From: Streptococcus porcinus
GTDB lineage: Bacteria; Bacillota; Bacilli; Lactobacillales; Streptococcaceae
Assembly: GCF_901542335.1 (NCBI RefSeq)
Contig: NZ_LR594036.1
Span: 186,001-250,000 of the forward strand
DNA: 64,000 nt
Reading direction: 5' to 3'
Shown here: positions 44,751 through 53,976 of the stretch, piece after piece
Numbering within the stretch: position 1 is the stretch's first letter
Layout: every line of letters starts with the position of its first letter
Made by a program: the position numbers and the translations under genes
Notes under the pieces: model-generated
Told to the model about the DNA's origin: nothing
Databases searched by the model: none
The model's input: only the letters and a program-made list of their open reading frames with translations

Positions 44751-45396
44751 TTTTTGCTTTTTGCTGGTAACCTGTTGTCCTTTAATTCCTATGCAAGCTA
44801 TTTTTGGAAAAGGAATGGGGAAATATCATTTTAATTTAGTCCCATTTCTAAGAGCAACGCTTATTTACTATATTTTCGCTTTAGGAGGTATCTTCCTTCT
44901 TTCACCTCAACTAAAGTTACCTTTGGAAGATATTAAGGGGAAGACTCTTCTTATAGGGTTGATTTTAAGTATGTTAGTATTGCTGATTGAAGTGGCTTTC
45001 TTGCATGGGTTACATTGTTGGCAAAAACGGCAGTGGATTCCTCTGAATCTATCATTTGTGGGAACAACCCAAAAGTGGTCAGAAATTTTTTATCCACTAC
45101 TTATAGCTTTTTGTGAAGAAATGACCTATCGATTTTTATGGTTTCAGATCCTGTTGTTCCAATGGCACATGCCTATACTGGTAGTTTTGTTGATATCAAG
45201 TTTTTGCTACGCTTTAAATCATTTATTAATGGGTAAGTCCATCTTTTATGCGAAATTACTAACAGGTCTCATTTATGGTAGTATTTACTATATCACTGGA
45301 CAGTTATGGCTTGTCGTAATGGCACATGTTGGAGGTAATCTCTTAGTTGAATGCCTTAGCCGTCTTCAAACAAAAGTTAAGAAGGTGGTAGAATGA
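44725..45396 (+). CDS. sagE: SagE, CPBP-type membrane protease
   Basis: 223 residues, start ATG 44725 after GGAGGTG (an upstream ATG at 44710 lacks spacing). Six or so membrane segments with CPBP motifs: FCEEMTYRFLW (about 132), CYALNHLLMG (about 165) and MAHVGGNLLVE (about 202). It is proposed to cut the SagA leader or give self-immunity. Part of the overlapping sagD-E-F gene train. Confidence 0.92.
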   Translation: MPLSIQCLSFCFLLVTCCPLIPMQAIFGKGMGKYHFNLVPFLRATLIYYIFALGGIFLLSPQLKLPLEDIKGKTLLIGLILSMLVLLIEVAFLHGLHCWQKRQWIPLNLSFVGTTQKWSEIFYPLLIAFCEEMTYRFLWFQILLFQWHMPILVVLLISSFCYALNHLLMGKSIFYAKLLTGLIYGSIYYITGQLWLVVMAHVGGNLLVECLSRLQTKVKKVVE

Positions 45397-46082
45397 TTAT
45401 AAACATAGCTTTGCTGTTATTTTTAAGTCTCGTCACTCTTTGGCTAACCAGTTATCGAAGACGCTCTTTGCGTAGATGGCATCTTCAGTGGTTAGGTAAT
45501 ATACCTTATCAGAATTTATTAGATATCTTTTTGAGTCTGATTCAGTTAGGTATGATATTAGTTCTACCGCTGTGTTGCCCTACAGTTCCTAGTCCGGCAA
45601 AGATACTAACCTTTTTAGGACAAGCTGATTGGCAATGGCAAATTGCTTGTTATTTACTGTTATACCTTATGGTAGTGATAGAAATGACACTCATAATCTT
45701 AATTCTTGTTGTTGACTTGGGTTTTCAAAGGGATAGTCGTTTACTCTTTAAAAAAATGACTTGGTTACCCTTTCGGAAAGATAGACCAATGGCAAGCATG
45801 TTCTTACTAGGTTTCGTTACTTTGGCTGACAGTCTCTTTTACTTAGGCTTACTTCTCTTGTTAGGAAAAAATGAAATGCTAAGTTTAGCGGTGCTTATTT
45901 TAGGTTATGGAGCGGTCAAAGCTTGTCGTTATTCAGATGGCTTAAATCAACTAGTGGCCTTCGGTCTCTTTACAGTGATTGGATTATGGGCGGTGACTGC
46001 AACCTTATTATACGGTTGGTTGGTAGGTCTTTTGTTAATGACTTTGACTTATCTAATGATTAGTTTTAAAGAGCAAGAGTAA
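45393..46082 (+). CDS. sagF: SagF, membrane protein of the streptolysin S operon
   Basis: 229 residues, six or so hydrophobic segments, no enzymatic motif seen. It overlaps the sagE stop by 4 nt. Its counterpart is needed for toxin production in S. pyogenes, but its biochemical role is unknown. Identified by operon position, topology and length. Confidence 0.88.
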   Translation: MIINIALLLFLSLVTLWLTSYRRRSLRRWHLQWLGNIPYQNLLDIFLSLIQLGMILVLPLCCPTVPSPAKILTFLGQADWQWQIACYLLLYLMVVIEMTLIILILVVDLGFQRDSRLLFKKMTWLPFRKDRPMASMFLLGFVTLADSLFYLGLLLLLGKNEMLSLAVLILGYGAVKACRYSDGLNQLVAFGLFTVIGLWAVTATLLYGWLVGLLLMTLTYLMISFKEQE

Positions 46083-46102
46083 TGGAGGAGAAGGAGTAAG
46101 AT

Positions 46103-47035
46103 ATGAGTTTTATTGAGTTAACAGATGTTGTCAAAGTCTATAAAGGTGGTAAAAAAGCTGTTGATAATGTTTCACTGACTATTGAAGAAGGACGTATTTA
46201 CGGTTTGCTAGGTCCAAATGGTGCTGGTAAGTCGACTTTAATTAACTTGATTTTGGGATTAATTCCTTTAAATACTGGTGAAATTACTATTTTACAACAA
46301 TCTCAAAAAGCAATTCGAAAAATTAGTTCACAGATTGGATATGTTCCTCAAGATATTGCTGTTTATCCTGATTTGACTGCCTACGAAAATGTGGAACTTT
46401 TCGGTGCTCTGTACGGCTTGAAAGGAGAGCAGTTAAAGGAACGAGTTCTAAAGAGCTTGGACTTTGTAGGGTTACAAGCACAAGCTAAGCAATTCCCTAG
46501 TCAATTCTCAGGAGGAATGAAAAGACGTTTGAATATTGCTTGTGCCTTGGTGCATTCACCTAAATTAATTATTTTTGATGAACCTACCGTAGGTATTGAT
46601 CCTCAATCGCGTAACCATATTTTAGAATCGATACGTTTGCTAAATGAAGAAGGTGCCACTGTTATCTATACGACTCATTATATGGAAGAAGTAGAAGCTC
46701 TTTGTGATTATATTTTTATCATGGATCATGGTCAAATCATTGAAGCAGGCAATAAAGTTGAGCTAGAAAAACGCTATGCTGCTGATCTTACAAATCAAAT
46801 TATGGTAACTTTGATAGATTCTAAACAATTGGATTTGTTGGATTGGGAACAAAAACCTGGTTGGTCCTTGCTAACTAATGACGACCAATCAATCTTAATG
46901 ATTGAAAACGGAGATATCGCAACTGTTGTTCAGCAATTAAGGGAGTCTAATATCAGTTTTAGTGAGATTAAACATAACCACTTGAATTTAGAAGAAATCT
47001 TCTTACATTTAACAGGTAAGAAGCTAAGAGATTAG
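46103..47035 (+). CDS. sagG: SagG, ABC transporter ATPase for streptolysin S
   Basis: 310 residues: Walker A GPNGAGKST (about 36), Q-loop GYVPQD, signature FSGGMKRRL, Walker B LIIFDEPTVGID and the switch His in YTTHYMEE. The C-terminal extension (about 225-310) is typical of DrrA-like multidrug/antibiotic exporters. Pairs with the permeases SagH and SagI to export the toxin. Start follows GGAGGAGAAGGAG. Confidence 0.95.
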   Translation: MSFIELTDVVKVYKGGKKAVDNVSLTIEEGRIYGLLGPNGAGKSTLINLILGLIPLNTGEITILQQSQKAIRKISSQIGYVPQDIAVYPDLTAYENVELFGALYGLKGEQLKERVLKSLDFVGLQAQAKQFPSQFSGGMKRRLNIACALVHSPKLIIFDEPTVGIDPQSRNHILESIRLLNEEGATVIYTTHYMEEVEALCDYIFIMDHGQIIEAGNKVELEKRYAADLTNQIMVTLIDSKQLDLLDWEQKPGWSLLTNDDQSILMIENGDIATVVQQLRESNISFSEIKHNHLNLEEIFLHLTGKKLRD

Positions 47036-47043
47036 AGGTCATT

Positions 47044-48171
47044 ATGGTTTTATTTCATTTAATCAAAAAAGAAAGTCTACAGATTTTTCGAAATCGAACA
47101 GCCTTTTTAATGATGGTAATCTTTCCAATTCTGATGATTATGATTTTAAGTTTTGCCTTTAAATCAAGCTTTAATACGACAACAACAGTTCCTAAGTTAA
47201 CCGTTCGTTATCAATTAGAGGGGAAGAAAACAGCCTATCAGGAAAATTTTCTTGCCTTTTTAAAGACTTTAAATCAAGAATTGAGGTTGGAAGCTAAACC
47301 GAGCAAAGATATCGCGGCAGATAAAAAGAAGGTTAGCGAGGGTGCCTTGACAGCTACTTTGGAAGTGAAGGATAACCAAACAATTAAGGTGACAACCAAT
47401 AATATTAACCAGCAGAATGCTGACTTGATCAATATGTTGGTAACAAACTATGTTGACAATGCCAAAACTTTTGATTCTATAAGTGAACTCTATCCTCAAG
47501 GGCTAGCTCAAATTAAGAAACGAAAAGTGGATTTTGTCCAAGTCAGTTCTGTTCAGACCGGTAAAGGAATGACGTCAGCTGATTATTACGCCATCTCCAT
47601 GTTTACCATGATTACCTTTTATAGCATTATGTCCGCAATGAACCTTGTCTTGTCCGATCGCCAACAAGGGATAACCAGTCGCCTCCACTTAACAGGAGTT
47701 TCTTCTGGTCTCTTGGTTTTTGGTAAACTAATTGGAGCCATGTTGGCAACCACCGTTCAATTGGGGATTCTTTATGTTTTCACAAGATTTGTTTTACGAG
47801 TTAGTTGGGGAAGCAATGATTGGCAAATTATTGGAGTCACGGCTTCAATGATTTACCTCTCTGTGGCAATCGGGATTGGAATGGCCATTAGCATTAAAAA
47901 TGAAGCTTTCTTGACAGTTGCTTCTAATGTTGTTATCCCTATTTTTGCCTTTTTGGGAGGGAGCTATATTCCTTTGTCAACACTAAATAGTCCTTTTATT
48001 AACCAGCTATCCAATATTTCACCAATCAAATGGGTTAATGATAGTTTGTTTTACCTCATTTTTGGTGGTCAACACAATCCAATTCCTGTGGCTTTGATGG
48101 TTAATATTGGGATCGGGACAGCCTTTATAATCCTAGCTTTGATAGGAATGAGAAAGCAGGTGACCACATGA
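47044..48171 (+). CDS. sagH: SagH, ABC exporter permease
   Basis: 375 residues of the ABC-2 type: one helix near the N-terminus (about 20-40), a large extracytoplasmic loop (40-170), then five helices with FGKLIGAMLATTVQ and an FLGGSYIPLSTLNS region. Lies 8 nt after sagG and overlaps sagI by 4 nt. Confidence 0.92.
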   Translation: MVLFHLIKKESLQIFRNRTAFLMMVIFPILMIMILSFAFKSSFNTTTTVPKLTVRYQLEGKKTAYQENFLAFLKTLNQELRLEAKPSKDIAADKKKVSEGALTATLEVKDNQTIKVTTNNINQQNADLINMLVTNYVDNAKTFDSISELYPQGLAQIKKRKVDFVQVSSVQTGKGMTSADYYAISMFTMITFYSIMSAMNLVLSDRQQGITSRLHLTGVSSGLLVFGKLIGAMLATTVQLGILYVFTRFVLRVSWGSNDWQIIGVTASMIYLSVAIGIGMAISIKNEAFLTVASNVVIPIFAFLGGSYIPLSTLNSPFINQLSNISPIKWVNDSLFYLIFGGQHNPIPVALMVNIGIGTAFIILALIGMRKQVTT

Positions 48172-49286
48172 TTTATTTTATAAAAACTTTATTTGTCAAA
48201 ATACGACGAAAAAAGACTAGCTATGTGACCTTCCTTTTATTGCCTATCTTAACGACCCTCCTAGCCCTATCTTTAAGTTTTTCTGGGAATAGCCAAGCTA
48301 AAATTGGTATTTTAGATAAGGACCATAGCCAGATTTCTAAACAATTTATTGCGCAACTGAAACAAAATAAAAAGTATGACATCTTTACCAAAATAGAAGA
48401 AAATCACATAGATGACTACTTTCAATCCAAAACCCTAGAGGCTGTGCTTACCATTGATAAAGGTTTTTCAGAGAAGGTATTAAAAGGAGAAGCTCAACAA
48501 CTGAAACTCCGTTCGATTGCTAATAGTGAGATTACAGAATGGTTTAAAGCACAAGTTAATTACCTTTTGGAAAATTATAATATCATGGGAGATGTAGCTG
48601 CTGGTCATCAAAAAACCTTTGATAAGATTTTGCAGAAAAATAAAGAGTTAGATTATCACGTCAAACAGGTGACTCTAGCAGACCGCTCACGTAGCAAGTC
48701 GGTATCATCAACCACAACAGGTTTTTTGCTTATCTTGATGCTGGGGAGTACAAGTGTCATTTATGGAGGCATTTTGACTGATAAGTCGAGTCAGATTTAT
48801 AATCGCTTAATCCTATCAAAACTGTCTCGTTTCCAATATATGTTTAGCTATGTTTGTGTAGGGCTTGTCGCCTTTGCTATCCAAATTGTGATTATGCTTA
48901 GTCTACTAAGGGTGTTTAATATTAGTTTTTATATCCCGACGCCAATGCTTTTGCTTATTTTCTTCCTCTTTAGTCTACTGGCGATAGGATTTGGTTTGTT
49001 AATTGGAGCTGTAACACAGAATTCTCAGCAAAGTAGTCAGTTAGCTAATCTCATTGTTATGCCAACTTCAATGTTAGCAGGCTGTTTGTGGCCTTTGTCA
49101 ATTACACCTTCTTATATGCAGGCCATCGGGAAATTATTGCCACAAAACTGGGTCTTGTCAGCTGTAGCCACGTTTCAAAGTGGCGGAGGTTTATCACAAG
49201 CCTGGCCATATCTGTTAACCTTATTCGTAACAGCAACAGCTTTCATTACCCTTTCAAGTTTATTACTAAAACCTTCTCACTTATAG
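48168..49286 (+). CDS. sagI: SagI, ABC exporter permease
   Basis: 372 residues with the same ABC-2 layout as SagH: N-terminal helix (about 18-38), extracytoplasmic loop to about 170, then five helices with AVTQNSQQSSQLANL and SMLAGCLWPLSITP. Last gene of the operon; a terminator carrying an IS-end palindrome follows. Confidence 0.92.
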   Translation: MIYFIKTLFVKIRRKKTSYVTFLLLPILTTLLALSLSFSGNSQAKIGILDKDHSQISKQFIAQLKQNKKYDIFTKIEENHIDDYFQSKTLEAVLTIDKGFSEKVLKGEAQQLKLRSIANSEITEWFKAQVNYLLENYNIMGDVAAGHQKTFDKILQKNKELDYHVKQVTLADRSRSKSVSSTTTGFLLILMLGSTSVIYGGILTDKSSQIYNRLILSKLSRFQYMFSYVCVGLVAFAIQIVIMLSLLRVFNISFYIPTPMLLLIFFLFSLLAIGFGLLIGAVTQNSQQSSQLANLIVMPTSMLAGCLWPLSITPSYMQAIGKLLPQNWVLSAVATFQSGGGLSQAWPYLLTLFVTATAFITLSSLLLKPSHL

Positions 49287-49313
49287 TTGAGGGAAGCTAG
49301 TAAAGAAAAATAT

Positions 49314-49410
49314 TAAAAAGTCCAAAGTCTTATATGTACTGACCCCCAAATGTTAGATTTTTTGTCTAACTTTTGGGGTGCAGTACAATATTACTCTGAG
49401 ACTTTTTTTA
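49314..49410 (+). terminator. sag operon terminator with an IS-end palindrome in its loop
   Basis: Outer arms AAAAAGTC (about 49316-49323) and GACTTTTTTT (about 49399-49408) enclose the palindrome 49335-49386. The outer pairing is imperfect beyond the first 8 bp. Confidence 0.6.
49335..49386. mobile_element. Miniature IS-end palindrome, copy 2
   Basis: Inverted repeat TGTACTGACCCCCAAATG.. and ..CTTTTGGGGTGCAGTACA around a central T-rich loop; arms about 23 nt with few mismatches, TG...CA outer ends as in IS3/IS150-group termini, no coding capacity. Closely similar to 21893-21945. Confidence 0.65.
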
Positions 49411-49483
49411 TTCACAGTTTTTTAGTACTATGCTAGTTTTTTACGGGAACCTTAACCTTTAGGTATAAAATTAAGGCATGACT

Positions 49484-50050
49484 TTATAGCTCTCCGTAAA
49501 CAGGTGTGGGCGATTGATAGTTTAAGATGAACTTTTCAATTTTTGAAATATCCTGGGAGAAAAGGATGTTATCGCGGTCGCTTTGACTTAAAAAGCCCTC
49601 GGTAACCATGTGGTCAAACATCTTTTTTAGTTGGTTAAAATAACCATTGATATTAAAGAGAATACAGGGCTTATCATTTTGTCCTATTCGTGACCAAGAA
49701 ATAACTTCGGAGATTTCTTCTAAAGTTCCAGGCCCACCTGGTAAAGCAATAAATGCTTCACCCAGAGCCATCATTTTAGCTTTACGCTTTGGCATATCAT
49801 CAACAACAATGAATTCTGATAAGTTAGCATGAGCGATTTCTTTATTCTTTAGAAAAGTCGGCATAACACCAATTGCATGTCCCTTATTTTCAATAATGGT
49901 ATTTGCCATTATCCCCATTAGGCCAATTTTTCCACCGCCGTAGACTAGACCGTGATTATTTTGAGCCATCCATAAAGCTAGTTCTCTTGTCTTTTCGCTA
50001 TAAATGGGATTAGAGCCAGTACTTGCACCACAAAAAATTGTTATTTTCAC
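49484..50050 (-). CDS. LOG-family protein (nucleoside 5'-monophosphate phosphoribohydrolase-like)
   Basis: 188 residues. The N-terminus is FCGASTGSNP, followed by YGGGKIGLMG and the hallmark ALPGGPGTLEEISE (PGGxGTxxE, about residue 105) of LOG/lysine-decarboxylase-like proteins, which release adenine-type bases from nucleoside monophosphates. The start is GTG 50050, since AAAGGAGA lies 11 nt upstream. Cytosolic, single gene, minus strand. The bacterial physiological substrate is unclear. Confidence 0.9.
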   Translation of the reverse strand: MKITIFCGASTGSNPIYSEKTRELALWMAQNNHGLVYGGGKIGLMGIMANTIIENKGHAIGVMPTFLKNKEIAHANLSEFIVVDDMPKRKAKMMALGEAFIALPGGPGTLEEISEVISWSRIGQNDKPCILFNINGYFNQLKKMFDHMVTEGFLSQSDRDNILFSQDISKIEKFILNYQSPTPVYGEL

Positions 50051-50322
50051 TTTATTAATCTCCTTTTTAGTTTATTGTTATGCGTAAGGAAACTATCTTT
50101 TAAGGCAATGTTATCGTCCTTACAATGAAAAATAGCGTTCTATTGCTGATGAGGAGGTTACCTATCTAAGTCATCAACATGACTTCTTTAAAAATTGTAA
50201 CAAATAATCAGAGGAAATAGCAATATTAAGTGATATCATTTTTAGCTTGGAGATAAAAGTAGGATAGGGCCTATCTGGAAGTGCACCACTGAAATTATTC
50301 TAAAAGATATCGAAAATTCTAA

Positions 50323-50367
50323 TTAACCAGTTAAGTAATTGATATCCAATTTGTTTATTGTTATAAT
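50323..50367 (+). promoter_or_regulatory. AdcR-type zinc box and consensus promoter of the Nik/Cnt-like importer operon
   Basis: Perfect palindrome TTAACCAGTTAA (50323-50334) lies 4 bp upstream of TTGATA (50339-50344), a 17-bp spacer and TATAAT (50362-50367). The box fits the AdcR consensus TTAACYRGTTAA at every position and is the same type as at 31316. Confidence 0.75.
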
Positions 50368-50428
50368 GAAATCGAGTCGTTAAATTTATGATATATCAAT
50401 TATCAATTAGAAATAAGGAGATTTGACA

Positions 50429-52057
50429 GTGTCAAAACATCTGAAATACTTATCTATTATCACTCTGTTTTTAGCTAGTCTCTTTTTAGTAGCGTGTCAA
50501 AATCAAAAATCGCAGACAAAGGAACGTAACCGAAAGCAGCGTCCAAAAGATGAATTAGTTGTGTCTATGGGAGCAAAGCTTCCTCATGAATTTGATCCTA
50601 AGGATCGTTATGGTATTCATAATGAAGCTAATATTACTCATAGTACATTACTAAAGCGGATGCCTAACTTAGACATTAAGGGTGAACTTGCTAAAAAATA
50701 TACCATTGCAAAAGATGGTCTGACTTGGTCTTTTGACTTAAACGATGATTTTAAATTCTCTAATGGTAAGCCTGTTACTGCTGAGGATGTCAAATTTACT
50801 TATGACATGTTGAAAGAGGATGGTAAAGCTTGGGATTTATCTTTCTTGAAGGATATAGAGGTTGAAGGCAAAGACAAAGTCAGCTTCCACCTTACCAAGG
50901 CTCATTCAACTTTTACAGCCCAGTTAACGGAAATTCCGATTGTCCCTAAAAATGATTATAAAGAAAATTATAAGTCTAATCCTATAGGATCTGGTCCGTA
51001 CATGGTAAAAGAATATAAGCCTGGTGAGCAAGCCATCTTTGTTCGTAACCCATATTGGCATGGAAAAAAGCCTTATTTCAAAAAATGGACATGGGTCTTA
51101 CTAGATGAAAATACGGCCTTAGCAGCTTTAGAATCTGGTGATGTTGATATGATTTATGCGACACCAGAACTTGCTGATAAAAAAGTCAAAGGAACGCGTC
51201 TTCTGGATATTCCCTCAAATGACGTCCGAGGTTTATCTTTACCTTACGTGAAAAAAGGGGTGGTCAAAGACTCACCAGATGGATATCCTGTTGGGAATGA
51301 TGTGACGAGTGACCCAGCTATCCGAAAAGCCTTAACTATTGGTTTAAATCGAAAAAAAGTTCTCGAAACTGTTTTAAACGGTTATGGTAAGCCTGCTTAT
51401 TCGATTATTGACCAGACACCATTTTGGGAGGCGAAAACGGTAATTAAGGATAATAAGGTAGCAAAAGCCAAAGAGATTTTAAGCAAAGCCGGCTGGAAAG
51501 AACAAGCAGATGGCAGTCGCAAAAAGGATAATCTTAACGCAGAGTTTGATCTTTATTATCCTACTAATGATCAATTGCGAGCTAATCTAGCTGTTGAAAT
51601 AGCAGATCAAGCAAAAGCCTTAGGAATTACTATCAAACTGAAGGCCAGCAACTGGGACGAAATGGCAACTAAATCACATGATTCAGCATTGCTTTATGCT
51701 GGTGGACGCCACCATGCTCAACAGTTCTATGAATCACATCATCCAAGCCTAGCAGGCAAAGGTTGGACTAATATTACTTTCTACAATAATCCGACCGTAA
51801 CACAGTACCTTGACAAAGCCATGGCCTCTTCTGATCTCGAAAAAGCTAACCACTACTGGAAATTAGCACAATGGGATGGAAAAACTGGCGCTTCAACACT
51901 TGGAGATTTGCCAAATGTTTGGTTGGTAAGCCTCAATCATACCTATATTGGTGATAAGCGCATCAATGTGGGGGAACAAGGGATTCATAGCCATGGACAT
52001 GACTGGTCATTATTGACCAATATTGCCGAGTGGACCTGGGATGAATCACCTAAGTAA
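50429..52057 (+). CDS. Nickel/metallophore-type ABC transporter substrate-binding lipoprotein (SBP family 5)
   Basis: 542 residues from GTG 50429 (AAGGAG 8 nt upstream; a TTG 6 nt earlier is too close). The lipoprotein signal has lipobox LVAC-Q. It has the family-5 fold (NikA/OppA/CntA) with TWSFDLNDDFKFSNG, PIGSGPYMVKEY and AIRKALTIGLNRKKV. Two His-rich stretches, GRHHAQQFYESHH (about 426) and GIHSHGHDW (about 515), favour metal or metal-chelate binding over peptide. First gene of a five-gene operon with an AdcR box, so zinc or a zinc-chelator is the likeliest cargo. Confidence 0.88.
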   Translation: MSKHLKYLSIITLFLASLFLVACQNQKSQTKERNRKQRPKDELVVSMGAKLPHEFDPKDRYGIHNEANITHSTLLKRMPNLDIKGELAKKYTIAKDGLTWSFDLNDDFKFSNGKPVTAEDVKFTYDMLKEDGKAWDLSFLKDIEVEGKDKVSFHLTKAHSTFTAQLTEIPIVPKNDYKENYKSNPIGSGPYMVKEYKPGEQAIFVRNPYWHGKKPYFKKWTWVLLDENTALAALESGDVDMIYATPELADKKVKGTRLLDIPSNDVRGLSLPYVKKGVVKDSPDGYPVGNDVTSDPAIRKALTIGLNRKKVLETVLNGYGKPAYSIIDQTPFWEAKTVIKDNKVAKAKEILSKAGWKEQADGSRKKDNLNAEFDLYYPTNDQLRANLAVEIADQAKALGITIKLKASNWDEMATKSHDSALLYAGGRHHAQQFYESHHPSLAGKGWTNITFYNNPTVTQYLDKAMASSDLEKANHYWKLAQWDGKTGASTLGDLPNVWLVSLNHTYIGDKRINVGEQGIHSHGHDWSLLTNIAEWTWDESPK

Positions 52058-52169
52058 CTATTCTAGTTAATACAGCGACTTTAAGTTTGGAGTCAGAGAA
52101 AACAGGACACACAGGATTGTGCTGATTGTTTCCTCGGCTCCTTTTCTTATCGATTAAGGAGATTTCTCT

Positions 52170-53147
52170 GTGAAACATATTACTACTGTTGTCATCTGGA
52201 AAAATATCAGATACTTCACACTAATTTTGGGGGTATCTGTTTTTACTTTTATTTTGTTAAAACAATCTCCAGTTGACCCTGTCATGGCAAGTGTTAATTA
52301 TGACACGTCATTGACCCCTCTTCAATACAAAGCGATTGCTCACCATTATGGCTTAGACAAGCCAGCTCCGGTTCAGTATTTGCTCTGGCTAAAAAACTTT
52401 TTGCAAGGTCATTTAGGTCACTCACTTGTTTATCGTCAACCAGTCATTGATATTATCAAATCACGCGCAGGAGCTTCTTTTGTACTTATGGGACTATCTT
52501 GGCTTCTATCAGGACTTATTGGTTTTACTTTAGGAGCTTTATCAGCTTTTCGCCAAGGCAGGTTACTTGACCGAATCATTAGAGGGTTTTCCTACCTTCA
52601 GATTTCTGTGCCAACTTTTTGGATTGGACTCCTTTTCTTATTAATCTTCTCTGTACAATTAGGTTGGTTTCCAATAGGCATTTCGTCGCCAATTGGGACT
52701 TTAAGCCAAGATATTACAGTGATTGATCGCATTAGGCATCTCATTTTGCCTGTTTTCACACTTAGTATTTTAGGAATAGCCAATGTTACTCTTCATACTA
52801 GGGGGAAGATGCTAGCTGTGCTTTCCAGTGAGTATGTTTTATTTGCGAAAGCGCGTGGAGAAACTGATTGGCAAATTTTTAAATACCATTGCTTAAGGAA
52901 CGCTATTGTACCAGCAATTACCCTTCATTTTTCATATTTTGGAGAGCTATTTGGTGGCTCTGTACTTGCTGAGCAAGTTTTTTCATACCCTGGCTTGGGA
53001 ACAACCCTTACTGAAGCAGGACTTAAGAGTGATACGCCACTTCTTCTTGCTATTGTAATGGTAGGGACAATTTTTGTTTTTACGGGTAATCTCATTGCTG
53101 ATATTTTAACCAGTTTAATCAATCCACAGTTGAGGAGAAAAGTATGA
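52170..53147 (+). CDS. ABC transporter permease (NikB/DppB type)
   Basis: 325 residues. The N-terminal helix is followed by the domain pattern of OppB/NikB (HYGLDKPAPVQYLLWLKN, then GHLGHSLVYRQPV). The inner-membrane permease core has six helices with the EAA-like loop ARGETDWQIFKYHCLRNAIVPA. GTG start 52170 follows AAGGAG. Overlaps the next permease by 4 nt. Confidence 0.92.
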   Translation: MKHITTVVIWKNIRYFTLILGVSVFTFILLKQSPVDPVMASVNYDTSLTPLQYKAIAHHYGLDKPAPVQYLLWLKNFLQGHLGHSLVYRQPVIDIIKSRAGASFVLMGLSWLLSGLIGFTLGALSAFRQGRLLDRIIRGFSYLQISVPTFWIGLLFLLIFSVQLGWFPIGISSPIGTLSQDITVIDRIRHLILPVFTLSILGIANVTLHTRGKMLAVLSSEYVLFAKARGETDWQIFKYHCLRNAIVPAITLHFSYFGELFGGSVLAEQVFSYPGLGTTLTEAGLKSDTPLLLAIVMVGTIFVFTGNLIADILTSLINPQLRRKV

Positions 53148-53965
53148 CAATAGAACGTCGGACTCTTGTTTTATGGCAGCTATGTCTAGCCATTTCCCTT
53201 ATTCTTAGTATCTTGGCCTTAAATCTTTATTTTTCTCGGACCCCCTTACAAACTAATGCAACGTTACGAAATCTTGCTCCTTCTTTAGATTACCTTTTCG
53301 GGACAGACGGCTTAGGACGAGACATGTTTGTTAGAACAATAAAAGGACTCTATTTTTCTTTGCAAGTTGGTTTGTTAGGTGCTTTAATGGGGGTTTTTCT
53401 AGCAACGGTTTTTGGCATACTTGCTGGTCTAGGAAGTAAGTTAGTTGATAAAGGTATTGCCTGGCTAATTGACTTATTTATCGGGATGCCTCATTTAATT
53501 TTTATGATTCTCATTTCTTTTGTTGTTGGGAAAGGCGCACAAGGTGTTGTCATTGCAACGGCTGTTACCCATTGGCCTTCACTAGCAAGGCTTATTCGAA
53601 ATGAAGTATATCACTTTAAGAATAAGGAATTTGTGCAACTCTCTAAAGGAATGGGAAAAACACCTTATTATATTGTTTGGAACCATATCTTACCCTTAAT
53701 TGCTTCCCAAATATTTATTGGTTTTATCCTTTTGTTTCCCCATGTAATCCTTCATGAAGCATCAATGACTTTCTTAGGGTTTGGTCTTTCTGCGGAACAA
53801 CCTTCGGTAGGTATTATTCTTTCAGAAGCAGCTAAACACATTTCGTTGGGAAACTGGTGGCTAGTTATTTTTCCGGGACTGTATTTGATTCTCCTTGTCA
53901 ATGCTTTTGATACTATTGGAGAGTCATTGAAGAAGCTCTTTTACCCTCAAACGGATTACTTTTAG
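53144..53965 (+). CDS. ABC transporter permease (NikC/DppC type)
   Basis: 273 residues with the short N-terminal helix and the five-helix core of OppC/NikC permeases: FGTDGLGRDMFVRTIKG, then the EAA loop SKGMGKTPYYIVWNHILP and FLGFGLSAEQPSVGIIL. Pairs with the preceding permease. Next gene starts 11 nt downstream. Confidence 0.92.
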   Translation: MTIERRTLVLWQLCLAISLILSILALNLYFSRTPLQTNATLRNLAPSLDYLFGTDGLGRDMFVRTIKGLYFSLQVGLLGALMGVFLATVFGILAGLGSKLVDKGIAWLIDLFIGMPHLIFMILISFVVGKGAQGVVIATAVTHWPSLARLIRNEVYHFKNKEFVQLSKGMGKTPYYIVWNHILPLIASQIFIGFILLFPHVILHEASMTFLGFGLSAEQPSVGIILSEAAKHISLGNWWLVIFPGLYLILLVNAFDTIGESLKKLFYPQTDYF

Positions 53966-53976
53966 GAGAAAAGGAT

